Shown: positions 25,614-35,062, counted from the stretch's first letter. The stretch: DNA of 56,116 nt from an archaeon (GCA_018671515.1 JABHHN010000037.1:1-56116); one strand, 5' to 3'. Program-made: numbers and translations. The notes: generated by a model not told the origin, from the letters alone.

Positions 25614-26354
25614 TTATAAAACTGATTTTTTTAATTCTTTTGTTACATGAGTTGCAATTTTTTTTAAATTGATAACATCTTCTTCATTGTATTCAATTAA
25701 TTGGTTGAGATATTTTTTATTTCCTGTATGTCTAAATATATTCCAGTAACTTATAGGATCAAAATTTTCAAGATAATCATTTCTTCTAATTCCTAATTTT
25801 TTTTCAATTTGCTTTAATCCACCACTAAGGCCAACTTTTTTACATGCGTGTCTCAAATCAAAATGAGGTATATCTGGAATAAGTCCTTTATGTCTTTTTT
25901 TAATGAATGGGATATCAAATGATGAACCATTAAATGTTATAATCAATTTGAAATTTAATAAGAATTTTTTAAGTGATATAAAATCTAGGTTGATATCTTT
26001 TATCATTATTTTTGTGTCATATCCATCATACATGCCAAAAACAGTAATATGTCCATTTTTTGATGAACCAGAAATTTCAATGTCTAAAAATATTACATCA
26101 TCTCTAAAATAATCATATAATCTCCATGAATCAAGTGGACTTAATTTATTTTTAAAATATGAAGAATCATAATTTTGTAATGCATTAGCTGATTCCTTAA
26201 TTTTTCTATCATAATAAGATTTTGATTTTTTTGGAAAAAATCTTATGTTCTCAGTATTTAGAAAATCACTCCAGTTTTTTATTCCATTATTCCAAAGATA
26301 TTTTTCTTTAGTTTTTCCAATCTTGTCATAAATTATGAAAGTATTTTTTATCAT
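25614..26354 (-). CDS. RNase H-fold exonuclease (YprB-like)
   Basis: A 246-residue protein with a DEDD-type nuclease core: FLDIE (Asp91, Glu93), TFNGSSFDIPF (Asp147) and YNEEDVINL near 220-228. This is the pattern of YprB/RNase_H_2 proteins. An N-terminal ~85 residues (NNGIKNWSDFL, SYYDRKI...) are like the lead segment of these proteins. It probably degrades or trims RNA or DNA with two metal ions. It is upstream of the M50 gene on the same strand with a 24-nt gap, possibly one transcript. Confidence 0.8.
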   Translation of the reverse strand: MIKNTFIIYDKIGKTKEKYLWNNGIKNWSDFLNTENIRFFPKKSKSYYDRKIKESANALQNYDSSYFKNKLSPLDSWRLYDYFRDDVIFLDIEISGSSKNGHITVFGMYDGYDTKIMIKDINLDFISLKKFLLNFKLIITFNGSSFDIPFIKKRHKGLIPDIPHFDLRHACKKVGLSGGLKQIEKKLGIRRNDYLENFDPISYWNIFRHTGNKKYLNQLIEYNEEDVINLKKIATHVTKELKKSVL

Positions 26355-26412
26355 TAAAAAATAATTTGTTATTTGATTTAAATACCCTGTGTGGATATGT
26401 CTAGTGCAAATA

Positions 26413-26420
26413 TTTATATT
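26413..26420 (+). promoter_or_regulatory. TATA box fixing the start at 26443
   Basis: TTTATATT exactly 30 nt before the ATG at 26443. It supports that ATG over the earlier in-frame one at 26389. Confidence 0.5.
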
Positions 26421-26442
26421 TAGGATTGAATTTTTTATTTGG

Positions 26443-27663
26443 ATGAATAAGATTTTAGCATATTTAGTGATTTCAATATTTTTAATTAATCCTGTTTTAG
26501 CGTTAAGTATAACAGAGATGAAATCTCAAATTGAGAGTGCAAGTTCTGATATGTCTTCTTTTTTTGACTCAATACCAAAAGAAGATATGATAATCATAAA
26601 AGGATCTAAGCTTAGTACTGAAGAAAAAATGGTTTTTAACCTTATTAAAAGTAATATGGATAAGCTTCAAGGTATTGAAATAGTACCGGATACTATGCAA
26701 ATAGATGGTTCAAAATATCCTGTATTTTTAGGTAGTCAGAAAACAAATTATGCTTTAAAAAATTTAGAGGGGAAATTTATTGAAGAACAAAATTCCTTAT
26801 ATTCACCAATTATTATAAGAAAAGGATTATTTAATGGAAAAAGATCAATGATTTTATCATCGGAGAGAGAAATAAATAATAATGAGAATCATGCAATAAA
26901 AAAATCACCACTTAATTTAGTAATGAATGAAAAATATGTTCCAATAGTTGCAACATTGATTAGTATGTTTCTTCTTTATCTTTGGCAAGTAATTGGAAAA
27001 ACAGTCATGGAGACAATAAATGAATTCATTTCATCAAAATTAATTGATAAGAAAGCAAAAAAGAAAAGACAGAGAAAAATAAAGAAAAATGAATTTGTGA
27101 ATCTAAATGAGATAATTGCATTTATTATCACAGTTTTGGTTTTTTCATTTATTATGTCATGGACATGGACATCTGATTTTAATGGATTTAAAAAAATATT
27201 TATGATAAATTTAATTGTAGTTTTTGTCATTACATTTATCCGAGAAATTGCAAGATTGATTTTCTGCTATAAATTTAAATTAATATCAGAATTAATATTT
27301 TGGAGATTTGGAACTGTATTGACAATTATTAGTACACTTTTGGGAAATACTTTTTCTTTGGCATCTTATACATTACTTAATGAAGGAACAAAAGATCTTA
27401 AGAAATATGGAAAAATTTCTTTTATGATTTCAATGTTTACTTTTGTTGTTGCAATTGTAACTTATGTGATAAATCTTTTTTCACCAAGCTTAATATTACA
27501 GATGCTTTTTGTATATTCAATAATGACTTTGTTCATTGAGATGTTTCCAAAAGAACCATTTACAGGATATGATATAAGACTATGGAGTAATACAGTCTGG
27601 TTTATTAGTTATGTTGTAATAATAATAGCATATGTATCAATGAATTTTACTTTGTATGTCTAG
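26443..27663 (+). CDS. M50-like membrane protein lacking the zinc site (predicted pseudoprotease)
   Basis: A 406-residue protein: signal peptide (1-20), exported domain (~21-150), a helix near 155-180, a basic cytoplasmic stretch (KKAKKKRQRKIKK), then ~6 helices. In the membrane part IREIARLIFCYKFK (267 on) sits where M50 proteins have HExxH, with Arg in place of both His. FPKEPFTGYDIRLWS (368-382) replaces the 'P..NFDG..I..W' site but keeps the trailing DIRLW. I infer an inactive S2P relative. The alignment is by eye. Confidence 0.55.
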   Translation: MNKILAYLVISIFLINPVLALSITEMKSQIESASSDMSSFFDSIPKEDMIIIKGSKLSTEEKMVFNLIKSNMDKLQGIEIVPDTMQIDGSKYPVFLGSQKTNYALKNLEGKFIEEQNSLYSPIIIRKGLFNGKRSMILSSEREINNNENHAIKKSPLNLVMNEKYVPIVATLISMFLLYLWQVIGKTVMETINEFISSKLIDKKAKKKRQRKIKKNEFVNLNEIIAFIITVLVFSFIMSWTWTSDFNGFKKIFMINLIVVFVITFIREIARLIFCYKFKLISELIFWRFGTVLTIISTLLGNTFSLASYTLLNEGTKDLKKYGKISFMISMFTFVVAIVTYVINLFSPSLILQMLFVYSIMTLFIEMFPKEPFTGYDIRLWSNTVWFISYVVIIIAYVSMNFTLYV

Positions 27664-28289
27664 AATTTTTTAATAAGGTCTATTGGATTATCAATTATTA
27701 TGTCTGCATCCATTAATTTATTTTTTAAATGAAATCCATATGTTACAGCAATTATTTTTCCTAATTTGGCTGCTCTTCCACTTTGGATATCTCCATCCAT
27801 ATCTCCAATAAAAGAAGTATTTTTAGGTTTTATATTCAATTTTTTCATGCATTTAATTAACATATCAGGACTAGGTTTTAATTCACCATCTTCTGCACCA
27901 TAAGTTACGTCAAAGAACTGCAATAGATTAAATTCTTTTAGTTTATTTTTAATTTCATCTCTGAAATTATTTGAAACAACAGCTAATTTGTATTTTTTTG
28001 AAAGACTTTTGAGTACTTCAGGGATATCATCATATGGTTTTACCATACTTCCATATTTTTTTAGACCATTTGAATATATTATATAATTTTTTTCAAAATC
28101 TTCTTTGGTTGAAAGACCTAATTTTTTCATGGTCTCTCTCCAGTCTAATTCCCAAAGTTCTCTATAATAATCTGAATTATTAGGTAAATCAAGGTTAAAT
28201 TCAACAGAGAGATCTTTGTATATTCTTTTATTTAATTCAAAAGAGTCTACTAATACTCCATCGTAATCAAATATTATTAAATTTTTCAT
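27660..28289 (-). CDS. HAD-family phosphatase (phosphoglycolate phosphatase-like)
   Basis: A 209-residue HAD hydrolase with motif I FDYDGVLVDS (8-17), motif II VVSNN near 105, a motif III Lys in ELKPSPD, and motif IV FIGDMDGD near 161-168. The helical cap after motif I is the subclass I form seen in Gph-like enzymes. It should dephosphorylate a small phosphomonoester; the substrate cannot be told. Its start overlaps the stop of the next HAD gene by 4 nt, and its end overlaps the M50-like gene. Confidence 0.87.
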   Translation of the reverse strand: MKNLIIFDYDGVLVDSFELNKRIYKDLSVEFNLDLPNNSDYYRELWELDWRETMKKLGLSTKEDFEKNYIIYSNGLKKYGSMVKPYDDIPEVLKSLSKKYKLAVVSNNFRDEIKNKLKEFNLLQFFDVTYGAEDGELKPSPDMLIKCMKKLNIKPKNTSFIGDMDGDIQSGRAAKLGKIIAVTYGFHLKNKLMDADIIIDNPIDLIKKF

Positions 28290-28849
28290 TTTTTTATAAA
28301 TAATTTTCTTTCGAATCCTCTTAAAATTCGAAATAAGAAAAAAGTTTCTTTTATATTTTTATCCACACTTGATAATGGCTCTATTAAAATTCTATGTCTT
28401 ATGTTGACTCGATATGCACCCCACATGTCTGCAAAGGGATTATCTCCAACCATCATAGTATTTTCAGGGGATATGTCAAATTTTTCTAGAATGAATTGGA
28501 ATGAATGTTTCATTGGCTTATCAGCCATACCTTTGACGAATATATTGGTTTTATCAAATTCTTTTTTTATTTCTTCTTCTCGTCCTTTTGTAGAATTTGT
28601 GAGAATTACAACTTGATATTTTTGTGATAATTTTTTTATAATTTTTTTTGTGTTTTCATCAAATTTTTGAAAGAATCCAGTCAATGTGTCATCAACATCA
28701 AATATTATTAATTTTAAATTTTTATATGAATTATATTCAATGTCTCTAAACGTATTTTTTCTTTGTGTAATGTATTTTTTTTTAATTTCTTTTACAAATA
28801 GCATTTCTCTTAAATATTCGAATAAATAAGTATAGGCAATAAGTATCAT
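28286..28849 (-). CDS. HAD phosphatase, YqeG-like
   Basis: A 187-residue HAD protein: FDVDDTLTGF (about 50-59), VILTNSTK near 80, an ADKPMKHSFQFILEKFDI segment with the conserved Lys-Pro, and MVGDNPFADMWGA near 135-147. The order matches YqeG/HAD-IIIA phosphatases with no cap. The N-terminal ~48 residues are basic and helical, which may tether it to membrane or RNA. The gene is coupled at both ends by ATGA overlaps in a DUF192-HAD-HAD operon. Confidence 0.82.
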   Translation of the reverse strand: MILIAYTYLFEYLREMLFVKEIKKKYITQRKNTFRDIEYNSYKNLKLIIFDVDDTLTGFFQKFDENTKKIIKKLSQKYQVVILTNSTKGREEEIKKEFDKTNIFVKGMADKPMKHSFQFILEKFDISPENTMMVGDNPFADMWGAYRVNIRHRILIEPLSSVDKNIKETFFLFRILRGFERKLFIKK

Positions 28850-29277
28850 TTGAATTTCATAATCTCTCCAATTTGTATGTCATATTTTGATGAAAAATGA
28901 GCTGCAGTCTCAACAACATAAAGGGACTGTGCATTTGGTCCATAAGTTGGACATGGATCATCAATACATGGAGGAACATTTTCTTCTATATATATTACTC
29001 TTTTTTCAGGATTCAACCAAATCATATCAATATTTATTTTCATATTTTTCATCCAGAAATTGTATTTGTTAGGCTTTTCAAAGACAAATAACATTCCTTT
29101 ATCTTCATCTAGTTCTGTTCTATACATTAATCCTAATTGTCTGGATGCAAAAGTATCTTTTATTTCTGCAGTGATGCATTTATTTTGGAAGCATAGTTTG
29201 GTTGTGTTTTCATTGGTATTAGAACAGGAGATAATGAATACAAGTAAAATTGTAAATAGTGTTTTTTTTATTTTCAT
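28846..29277 (-). CDS. DUF192 lipoprotein
   Basis: A 143-residue protein with a signal peptide and lipobox FIISC (Cys18), then a complete DUF192 domain: TFASRQLGLMYRTELDEDKGMLFVF, FWMKNMKINIDMIWLN, and VPPC...LYVVETAA. DUF192 is a small beta-barrel family found free or lipid-anchored, with no agreed activity. It heads the operon with two HAD phosphatases, each joined by a 4-nt overlap. Confidence 0.85.
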   Translation of the reverse strand: MKIKKTLFTILLVFIISCSNTNENTTKLCFQNKCITAEIKDTFASRQLGLMYRTELDEDKGMLFVFEKPNKYNFWMKNMKINIDMIWLNPEKRVIYIEENVPPCIDDPCPTYGPNAQSLYVVETAAHFSSKYDIQIGEIMKFK

Positions 29278-29296
29278 ATATTTTTAAACCTCAAAA

Positions 29297-30733
29297 TCAA
29301 TCATAAAAATCATAATATTTATTAAAATATTTTTTATATATATTTATATAGATTGTGTCTCTCCATAATTCTTTTTCTTTTATATCAATATCTGAAAGTT
29401 CTTGATTATAAAATTTATATAATCCACTTCTATAACTATCACATCCAATATAATCTTTTGTGCTATCCATAAATGGAAGATGTTGTTCTAAGATTTTATT
29501 TACTGTTTTTTCTTTAGGGGCAAGTGTAAACATGTTTTGAAATTTTTGCCTTAATTTATGACTAACGGGAAACCACCCTAAATCTTCATGAACTGTACCA
29601 TACCATGTATTTTCAAAATTCCAGAATTTGATATGTCTTCTATCTTCCCCAGGAGCCATTCTTTTAAGGTGATAATCAATAATAAAATTTTTTTCTCCAA
29701 ATATTAATGTTGATAATTTTGAAATAATTTTTCCAAAAAATGATTTTCTAAATATATTATTGATATTTTTCTCCCAGTCATTAAAAATATAGCCATTGAT
29801 ATTTGTTGCACCTGACATTTGTTCTCCTCTATGATCTTCCATCATCATAGTAGTATTATATCCTTTTTTAGAAAATAGTAATCTCATTTCTTGAGCAGAA
29901 AATTTGGAATTATCTTTTTTTTCTATTACTAATACAAATTGATTTGATTCACAGTTCAATTCACTATTGATAAAACTCTTGAATCGTTTTGTATTTTTGA
30001 ATTTGTTTTTCAATGTTGTAATAGTTTCTTTTTTAGGAAGAACATATTTACAATAATTATTTGTTTTAATCTTTCTCATTAAAAAAATATGTGTTGGGAA
30101 ATCATAGAATTTATGAAAAATAACAAATAGTATTCTAAAAAATTGTCTGAGACTGTATTTTATTTTATTTTGTTTTTTTATTTTTTCTTTAGCAAAATAG
30201 TTTTTAGAAATAAGATCTGAGATTATTTTATCATCATGTTTTATTTTGTTAGTTGAAGGCATTTCTTTTAAAATAAAATTATTTCTGGTTTTTTTTGTTA
30301 ATTCATCAATTTTTAAAAGTGATTTTTTAACATTTTTTTTAGATGATTCTATTTTTTCAGAATCTAAAATTAAAGATTGTTCTAATAGTATTTTTTCAAG
30401 ATTGTCAATTAGATAATAATTGAGATTCATATTCTCTTTTAATTCATAAAGAACAGAATTGAAATAATAATTGTTACTTTTTTTATGATGTTTATTTATA
30501 CTCTCTAATTTAATTCCGTTTAGTTTAATGAATTCTTTTGTTAGATCTTTTAGAGAATCTGTAAGATATTTATTTTGTTTTATTTTTTCTTTTAAAAAAT
30601 AAGATAAAACAGTATTTTGTGTGACTAAAATTTCTTTTTTAAAAAGATAAGAATTTATTCTTCGTTTTAATCTTTTTTTAGTTGTTTGAACAACATCTAG
30701 CTCTTCTTTGTTTTTTAAAATCTGTTTTGTCAT
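29297..30733 (-). CDS. Large basic protein of unknown function
   Basis: A 478-residue protein from the Met at 30733 (494 if the Met at 30781 is used). Not recognised. Residues ~1-190 are lysine-rich and helical, ~195-235 contain FFRILFVIFHKFYDFPTHIFL, and the C-terminal half has aromatic, His-rich blocks (MMMEDHRGEQMSGATNINGY, FWNFENTWYGTVHEDLGWF). I prefer 30733 because TTTTATAAAG lies about 31-36 nt before it, whereas the box near 30781 is too close. The many Lys/Asn codons match the genome's AT richness. Confidence 0.55.
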   Translation of the reverse strand: MTKQILKNKEELDVVQTTKKRLKRRINSYLFKKEILVTQNTVLSYFLKEKIKQNKYLTDSLKDLTKEFIKLNGIKLESINKHHKKSNNYYFNSVLYELKENMNLNYYLIDNLEKILLEQSLILDSEKIESSKKNVKKSLLKIDELTKKTRNNFILKEMPSTNKIKHDDKIISDLISKNYFAKEKIKKQNKIKYSLRQFFRILFVIFHKFYDFPTHIFLMRKIKTNNYCKYVLPKKETITTLKNKFKNTKRFKSFINSELNCESNQFVLVIEKKDNSKFSAQEMRLLFSKKGYNTTMMMEDHRGEQMSGATNINGYIFNDWEKNINNIFRKSFFGKIISKLSTLIFGEKNFIIDYHLKRMAPGEDRRHIKFWNFENTWYGTVHEDLGWFPVSHKLRQKFQNMFTLAPKEKTVNKILEQHLPFMDSTKDYIGCDSYRSGLYKFYNQELSDIDIKEKELWRDTIYINIYKKYFNKYYDFYD

Positions 30734-30816
30734 ATTACAGGTGTATTTTAGATTATTTTCTTTATAAAATTTTCTTATCATTAAATATATAAACTTGAGT
30801 CATTAAAGTATTATTA

Positions 30817-31530
30817 ATGAAATTAAAGAAGATTGGTAAATTATCAATCAAAGAAATAATTTGGATAACAATTTTCTTATTATTTATAGTATTGATTGTT
30901 AAATTTTATCCAGCAATAATAAATTTCAATCAAAATGAAAAACTTATTGGTGATCTTGTTTCAAAATTTGGAAAAAATGGACCTGTTATTTTAACATTGC
31001 TTCATATAATTCAAAATATAATTATTGTATTTCCAGGTCCAATTTTTACAATTACAGGGGTTTTTATGTATGGTCCAAAAATAGGATTCATCACAAATAT
31101 GATTGGAACAACAATTGGTTCTACAATATTATTTTTTATTGCTAGAAATTTAGGACATAAAAAAGTAAAAAAATTTCTAAATAGAATTTCAAGTAATAAG
31201 GATATTAAGCATTTTGAAAAAATGATAGAAAAAGATGAAAAATATGCACTCATAATTTCAAGGATAGCACCACTTATTCCAACAGAAATAGTTACATTAC
31301 TTTGTGGACTTACAGAAATGGAACCTGATGAATTTATTCTTTTAAATACTCTTTTTTTCTTTCCTCGAATATTTTTAGAGAATTACTTTTTTGGAGAAAT
31401 GCAAAATGGTTTTCATGGTCCTATTGGAAAAATATTACTTATTATTGGAGTTGGATTTGTGTTAATATATTTATTTAGACACAAACTAAAAAAACTCTTC
31501 ATTAAAGAACTAAGACATATTGAAGCATAA
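30817..31530 (+). CDS. VTT-domain (TVP38/DedA-like) membrane protein
   Basis: A 237-residue protein with five to six helices. The core shows FPGPIFTITGVFMYGPKIGF, then a GTTIGSTILFFIARNLG segment, then ISRIAPLIPTEIVTLLCGLTEM, the two half-loops of VTT (VMP1/TMEM41/TVP38) proteins. Members move or scramble lipids such as undecaprenyl phosphate or phospholipids. Which lipid is moved here is not known. A TATA-like AATATATAA lies about 30 nt before the ATG, and the next gene (MFS) follows after 42 nt. Confidence 0.8.
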   Translation: MKLKKIGKLSIKEIIWITIFLLFIVLIVKFYPAIINFNQNEKLIGDLVSKFGKNGPVILTLLHIIQNIIIVFPGPIFTITGVFMYGPKIGFITNMIGTTIGSTILFFIARNLGHKKVKKFLNRISSNKDIKHFEKMIEKDEKYALIISRIAPLIPTEIVTLLCGLTEMEPDEFILLNTLFFFPRIFLENYFFGEMQNGFHGPIGKILLIIGVGFVLIYLFRHKLKKLFIKELRHIEA

Positions 31531-31572
31531 TTTTTAGTAAGTATTTTATATTATTAAATTTTGAATTGAACA

Positions 31573-32769
31573 ATGTTATTCAAAAAAGATGAAATAAAAC
31601 ATCTCTGGCCATTCTATTTGTACTCATTGATTTTTGGTTTGTGTTTTATGATTATGCCTTTTATGATAATCTATCTTAGAGATATAGGATTTACTTTTTT
31701 TCAAATCAGTATTCTTATGTTTTCATATGGTTTATGTACATTAATATTTGAAATTCCTACAGGAGCTTTGGCAGACAGTTTTAGTAGAAAATATTCAGTA
31801 TTGATTGGATTTATAATTACAGGTGTTGCAGCTATGTTTATACCTCTTTTTGAAACTTTTTATACTTCAATTTTTGGCTGGTCATTAGCGGCTATAGGAA
31901 TTACGTTTACAAGTGGTGCAGAAGAGGCATGGATTATTGACAATCTAAATCATCTTAAAAGAAAAGATCTTCATCATGAATATTTTATCAAAGGTGCAAG
32001 CATTTCAGCTTTAGGAATGATAATATCACCTATTTTGGGTTCAATCATTACGAAAACATATCCAATAAAAATTTTATGGTATTTCTTTGGACTTGGATTT
32101 TTTTTAAGTGCAATAATACTTGGATTTTTTGCTCCAGAACATTATAAACCTAAAAAAGAAAATATGTTTCATGCTTTAAAAAAATCACTGATAAATGCAA
32201 AAGAAGGATTTAATTTTGTTAGAAATCATAATACTGTTTTTTTATTGATATTTGGTTATGTTATAAGTTACCTGATGTTTATGGGGAAAGAAGGATGGAC
32301 ACCACTATTAGTAACTTTAGGATTGCAGGAACATTCATTAGGATATCTTTATGCTATTTCAGCATTTTTTATGATGATAATTCCATTTTTATCAAGATAT
32401 TTTACAAAATTTAAAGTTAAGTATGTGGTATCAGTCACAATTTTAATACAAATGATTTTTGGATTTATGATATTATTTGTTACATCAAAAAATTATGTTT
32501 TTGGTTTATTGATATTTACAATATTAAATGTGCTTCCACATTTTAATACGCCATTATTGAAGACTTATTTTCATAAATTTGTACCTAAAAAAACCCGTGC
32601 AACAGTCAGTTCAATAGAAAATATGGCTTTTCAATTTGTGGGCTCAGTATTTGCTTTAGTAGCTGGCTATTTGATGGATTTATATGGTCCACAAAAAGTT
32701 ATTGGATGGACTTCTTTATTAGGGGTATTTTCAATTATGATATATTTGAAGATTAAAGATGAGAAATAA
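31573..32769 (+). CDS. MFS transporter
   Basis: A 398-residue, 12-helix protein. Motif A between helices 2 and 3 reads FEIPTGALADSFSRKYSV, typical of the small drug/sugar exporters with a FE-PTG-x-A-D core. The central loop is basic (PEHYKPKKENMF). A likely proton-driven exporter. A second, similar MFS gene lies at 48827-49999. ATTTTATATTA lies about 32 nt before the ATG. Confidence 0.87.
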   Translation: MLFKKDEIKHLWPFYLYSLIFGLCFMIMPFMIIYLRDIGFTFFQISILMFSYGLCTLIFEIPTGALADSFSRKYSVLIGFIITGVAAMFIPLFETFYTSIFGWSLAAIGITFTSGAEEAWIIDNLNHLKRKDLHHEYFIKGASISALGMIISPILGSIITKTYPIKILWYFFGLGFFLSAIILGFFAPEHYKPKKENMFHALKKSLINAKEGFNFVRNHNTVFLLIFGYVISYLMFMGKEGWTPLLVTLGLQEHSLGYLYAISAFFMMIIPFLSRYFTKFKVKYVVSVTILIQMIFGFMILFVTSKNYVFGLLIFTILNVLPHFNTPLLKTYFHKFVPKKTRATVSSIENMAFQFVGSVFALVAGYLMDLYGPQKVIGWTSLLGVFSIMIYLKIKDEK

Positions 32770-32777
32770 TTTTGGAG

Positions 32778-33467
32778 CTATTTCATAATATTTCCATTTT
32801 TCATGGACCAAAGTAGTAGGTCCATTTCATCCATGTCAATATTTACATCTTGGCAGAATTTGATAAATTTAGATTCAATTTCTAAATATCTTTTTTTATT
32901 TAGAGATTTAGGTACTTCTGATATTACACCATATTCATGAAGTGTTCTTAATATATGTTTATCTAGGATAGTTATTCCAAAATAACCTACATTTCTTAAA
33001 AAATGACTCGCTTCTTTATACGCTAACCCTTTTACAGTTACAAAATATTCTCTTGCGTCAATTGAATTTTGAAATGAATCAATATGTTTTTTTAATTCAA
33101 GATTGATTTCATCACTTAATTTTTTTCTAGCTTCAATTATATATTCAGCTCTTTTATTTGGAAATCTATATCCACTTGAAACAAGTGCATCTCTTATATT
33201 TTCATATTTTCCATTTAATAAGAATGGTCTAACTTTATCAATTCCTTTCATACCCATGACTGCAGAAGTATTTGCTGTAAGTAAACAAAAACATAGTTCT
33301 TCAAAAATGATTTGATCTCTAGATAATTCTATTTTTTTTAGAATCATCTTTTTATCTTCATAAAACCATGATTTATTTTCTAAATGAGAATTTTTGAATT
33401 CATTAAGACGTTTTTGAATATCATCTTTTTTGATTTGATATTTTTTTTTTAGAATTTTTATTTGCAT
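32778..33467 (-). CDS. ogg: 8-oxoguanine DNA glycosylase/AP lyase, Ogg2 family
   Basis: A 229-residue HhH-GPD enzyme of the archaeal Ogg2 type. FEELCFCLLTANTSA opens the fold, VKGLAYKEASHFLRNVGY carries the catalytic Lys (151), and ILDKHILR carries the catalytic Asp (169). It excises 8-oxoguanine opposite C and then cuts the strand by beta-elimination. The length agrees with the family (~205-230). The C-terminus ends in Lys, as is usual for Ogg2, where it contacts the damaged base. It is monocistronic and convergent with the MFS gene. Confidence 0.9.
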   Translation of the reverse strand: MQIKILKKKYQIKKDDIQKRLNEFKNSHLENKSWFYEDKKMILKKIELSRDQIIFEELCFCLLTANTSAVMGMKGIDKVRPFLLNGKYENIRDALVSSGYRFPNKRAEYIIEARKKLSDEINLELKKHIDSFQNSIDAREYFVTVKGLAYKEASHFLRNVGYFGITILDKHILRTLHEYGVISEVPKSLNKKRYLEIESKFIKFCQDVNIDMDEMDLLLWSMKNGNIMK

Positions 33468-33540
33468 TTTTTCATAAAACTTTAATTTCTTAATAAAATT
33501 AGTTGAATTTAAAGTAAATAAATTTTTAAGTAAGAATGTT

Positions 33541-33921
33541 ATGACAAATATTATGGAAACATTTACAATAATTTTGATTGCAGCTTTTTTATTAGCAATA
33601 TTTATAATAATAAAAATTGTAAAAAAATTAGCAGTAAAAATAATATTTATTACTTTAGCAATTTTAGGTTTAATATTTCTATTGAGTTTTGTTAATATTG
33701 CATTTTTTGATTTTCAATGTATTGATTCTAAAAATATCTGTTCATCTAGTATTTTAAGAGCAAATGGAGAAAAAGTTACTAGTGTATATTTTTATTCTCA
33801 ATGTCAACAAGATTGTTCAGTAAGGAATTATAGGTGTGGGTATGATATAGATTATTATAGTGAATGTAACGATTGTATAGGGAATTGTCAATCTGATCAA
33901 GAATGTATGAGTAATTGTTGA
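33541..33921 (+). CDS. Two-helix membrane protein with Cys-rich end
   Basis: A 126-residue protein: helices at ~8-26 and ~31-55, then an exported tail with ten cysteines (SQCQQDCSVRNYRCGYDI, CNDCIGNCQSDQECMSNC). Unknown family. It resembles other Cys-rich exported proteins in this window. The stop lies 17 nt before the 3' end of the tRNA gene on the opposite strand. Confidence 0.48.
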   Translation: MTNIMETFTIILIAAFLLAIFIIIKIVKKLAVKIIFITLAILGLIFLLSFVNIAFFDFQCIDSKNICSSSILRANGEKVTSVYFYSQCQQDCSVRNYRCGYDIDYYSECNDCIGNCQSDQECMSNC

Positions 33922-33938
33922 ATTTCTATAAAAAAATA

Positions 33939-34013
33939 CGCGCCTAGGAAGATTTGAACTCCCGACCTTTACCTTAGGAGGGTACTGCTCTATCCAAGCT
34001 GAGCTACAGGCGC
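33939..34013 (-). tRNA. tRNA-Arg (anticodon CCU)
   Basis: The minus strand folds to a full cloverleaf: acceptor GCGCCTG/TAGGCGC with one G-U; D arm GCTC...GAGC; anticodon stem with loop CTCCTAA, so anticodon CCT reading AGG; T arm GGGAG-TTCAAAT-CTTCC. The discriminator is G73 and no CCA is encoded. The top pair of the anticodon stem is G-A, a mild deviation. No intron is present. An AGG-reading tRNA suits an AT-rich genome that uses AGA/AGG for Arg. Confidence 0.93.
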
Positions 34014-34069
34014 ATGTGTAAACTAAAATCAAGAGCTATTTTTTAAATTAATTGTTTTTTCTAGTCTTT

Positions 34070-35062
34070 ATGTATAGAATTAAACAAATACCTGAAGATT
34101 TTATAGTTGAAGAGCAAATTGAATTAGATTTTGATGAAGATGGAAAATATACTTATTTTCAACTTGATAAAAAATCATGTAATACAGAAGATGCAATAAT
34201 CTCTATTTCTAAAAAATTAAGGATACCAAGAAATGCATTTAATTATGCAGGTGCAAAAGATAAGAATGCACTTACAAAACAATGTGTTTCAGTAAGAGGC
34301 AGTATAAGAAATTTTGAAAATAATGAAATAAAAGTAAAAGTATTAGGAAAAGGAAATAAACCAATTTTACTTGGACAATTAACTAAAAATAAATTTAATT
34401 TAATTATAAGGAAAGTTAATGAAAGACCTGAAAAAATATCATTTATTCCTAATTATTTTGATGATCAAAGATTTGGTAGGAATAATTTGCAAATAGGATT
34501 AAATATTTTAAAAAAAGATTTTAAAAATGCTGCCAAATCAATTGAAGATAAAAGGACACTTGAATTTTTAAAAAATAACCCAAATAATTCAATTGGTGCA
34601 ATAAGATGCATCCCATTTATAATACTTAAGATGTATATCAATTCTGTACAAAGTTATATTTTTAATGAAGCATTGAATATTTTGATTAAAGAAAATTCTA
34701 AAAATTTGACAAAAGTGGATTATAAACAAGGAGAATTTTTTTTCCCAAAAGAATTTATTGAAATAGAGAATCTTCCTTTGATTTCTTTTGATACAATATA
34801 TTCTAATAGTAAGTTAGAAAATATATATAATGAAATATTAAATAATAATAATTTAACAAAAAATAATTTTATAATTAGATCAATTTCAAATATAACACCT
34901 CATGGTGATTTAAGAAATGCATTTGTTGAAGTAGAAGACTTAAATATATCTGAACTTTATGATGATGAATTAAATAAAAATAAAAATAAAATAAAAATAG
35001 ATTTTTCTCTTTCTAAAGGAAGCTATGCAACAGTTGTTATAAAATCATTATTTTCAAAATAA
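34070..35062 (+). CDS. truD: tRNA pseudouridine synthase TruD
   Basis: A 330-residue protein from the Met at 34070 (MYRIKQIPEDFIVEE, the standard TruD opening; the ORF runs 6 codons further up). The catalytic Asp is in GAKDKNALTKQ (Asp64). PNYFDDQRFGRNN (~135) is the family's RNA-binding motif, and GSYATVVIKSLF closes the domain. TruD makes pseudouridine 13 in tRNA. It is shorter than many archaeal homologues (~400), suggesting a reduced insertion domain. It follows the tRNA-Arg gene on the other strand. Confidence 0.92.
   Translation: MYRIKQIPEDFIVEEQIELDFDEDGKYTYFQLDKKSCNTEDAIISISKKLRIPRNAFNYAGAKDKNALTKQCVSVRGSIRNFENNEIKVKVLGKGNKPILLGQLTKNKFNLIIRKVNERPEKISFIPNYFDDQRFGRNNLQIGLNILKKDFKNAAKSIEDKRTLEFLKNNPNNSIGAIRCIPFIILKMYINSVQSYIFNEALNILIKENSKNLTKVDYKQGEFFFPKEFIEIENLPLISFDTIYSNSKLENIYNEILNNNNLTKNNFIIRSISNITPHGDLRNAFVEVEDLNISELYDDELNKNKNKIKIDFSLSKGSYATVVIKSLFSK

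Noticed and set aside
33939-35062. Integration site at the tRNA-Arg gene
   Set aside because: No integrase, transposase or repeated tRNA end was seen nearby; flanking genes (Ogg2, TruD) are housekeeping.
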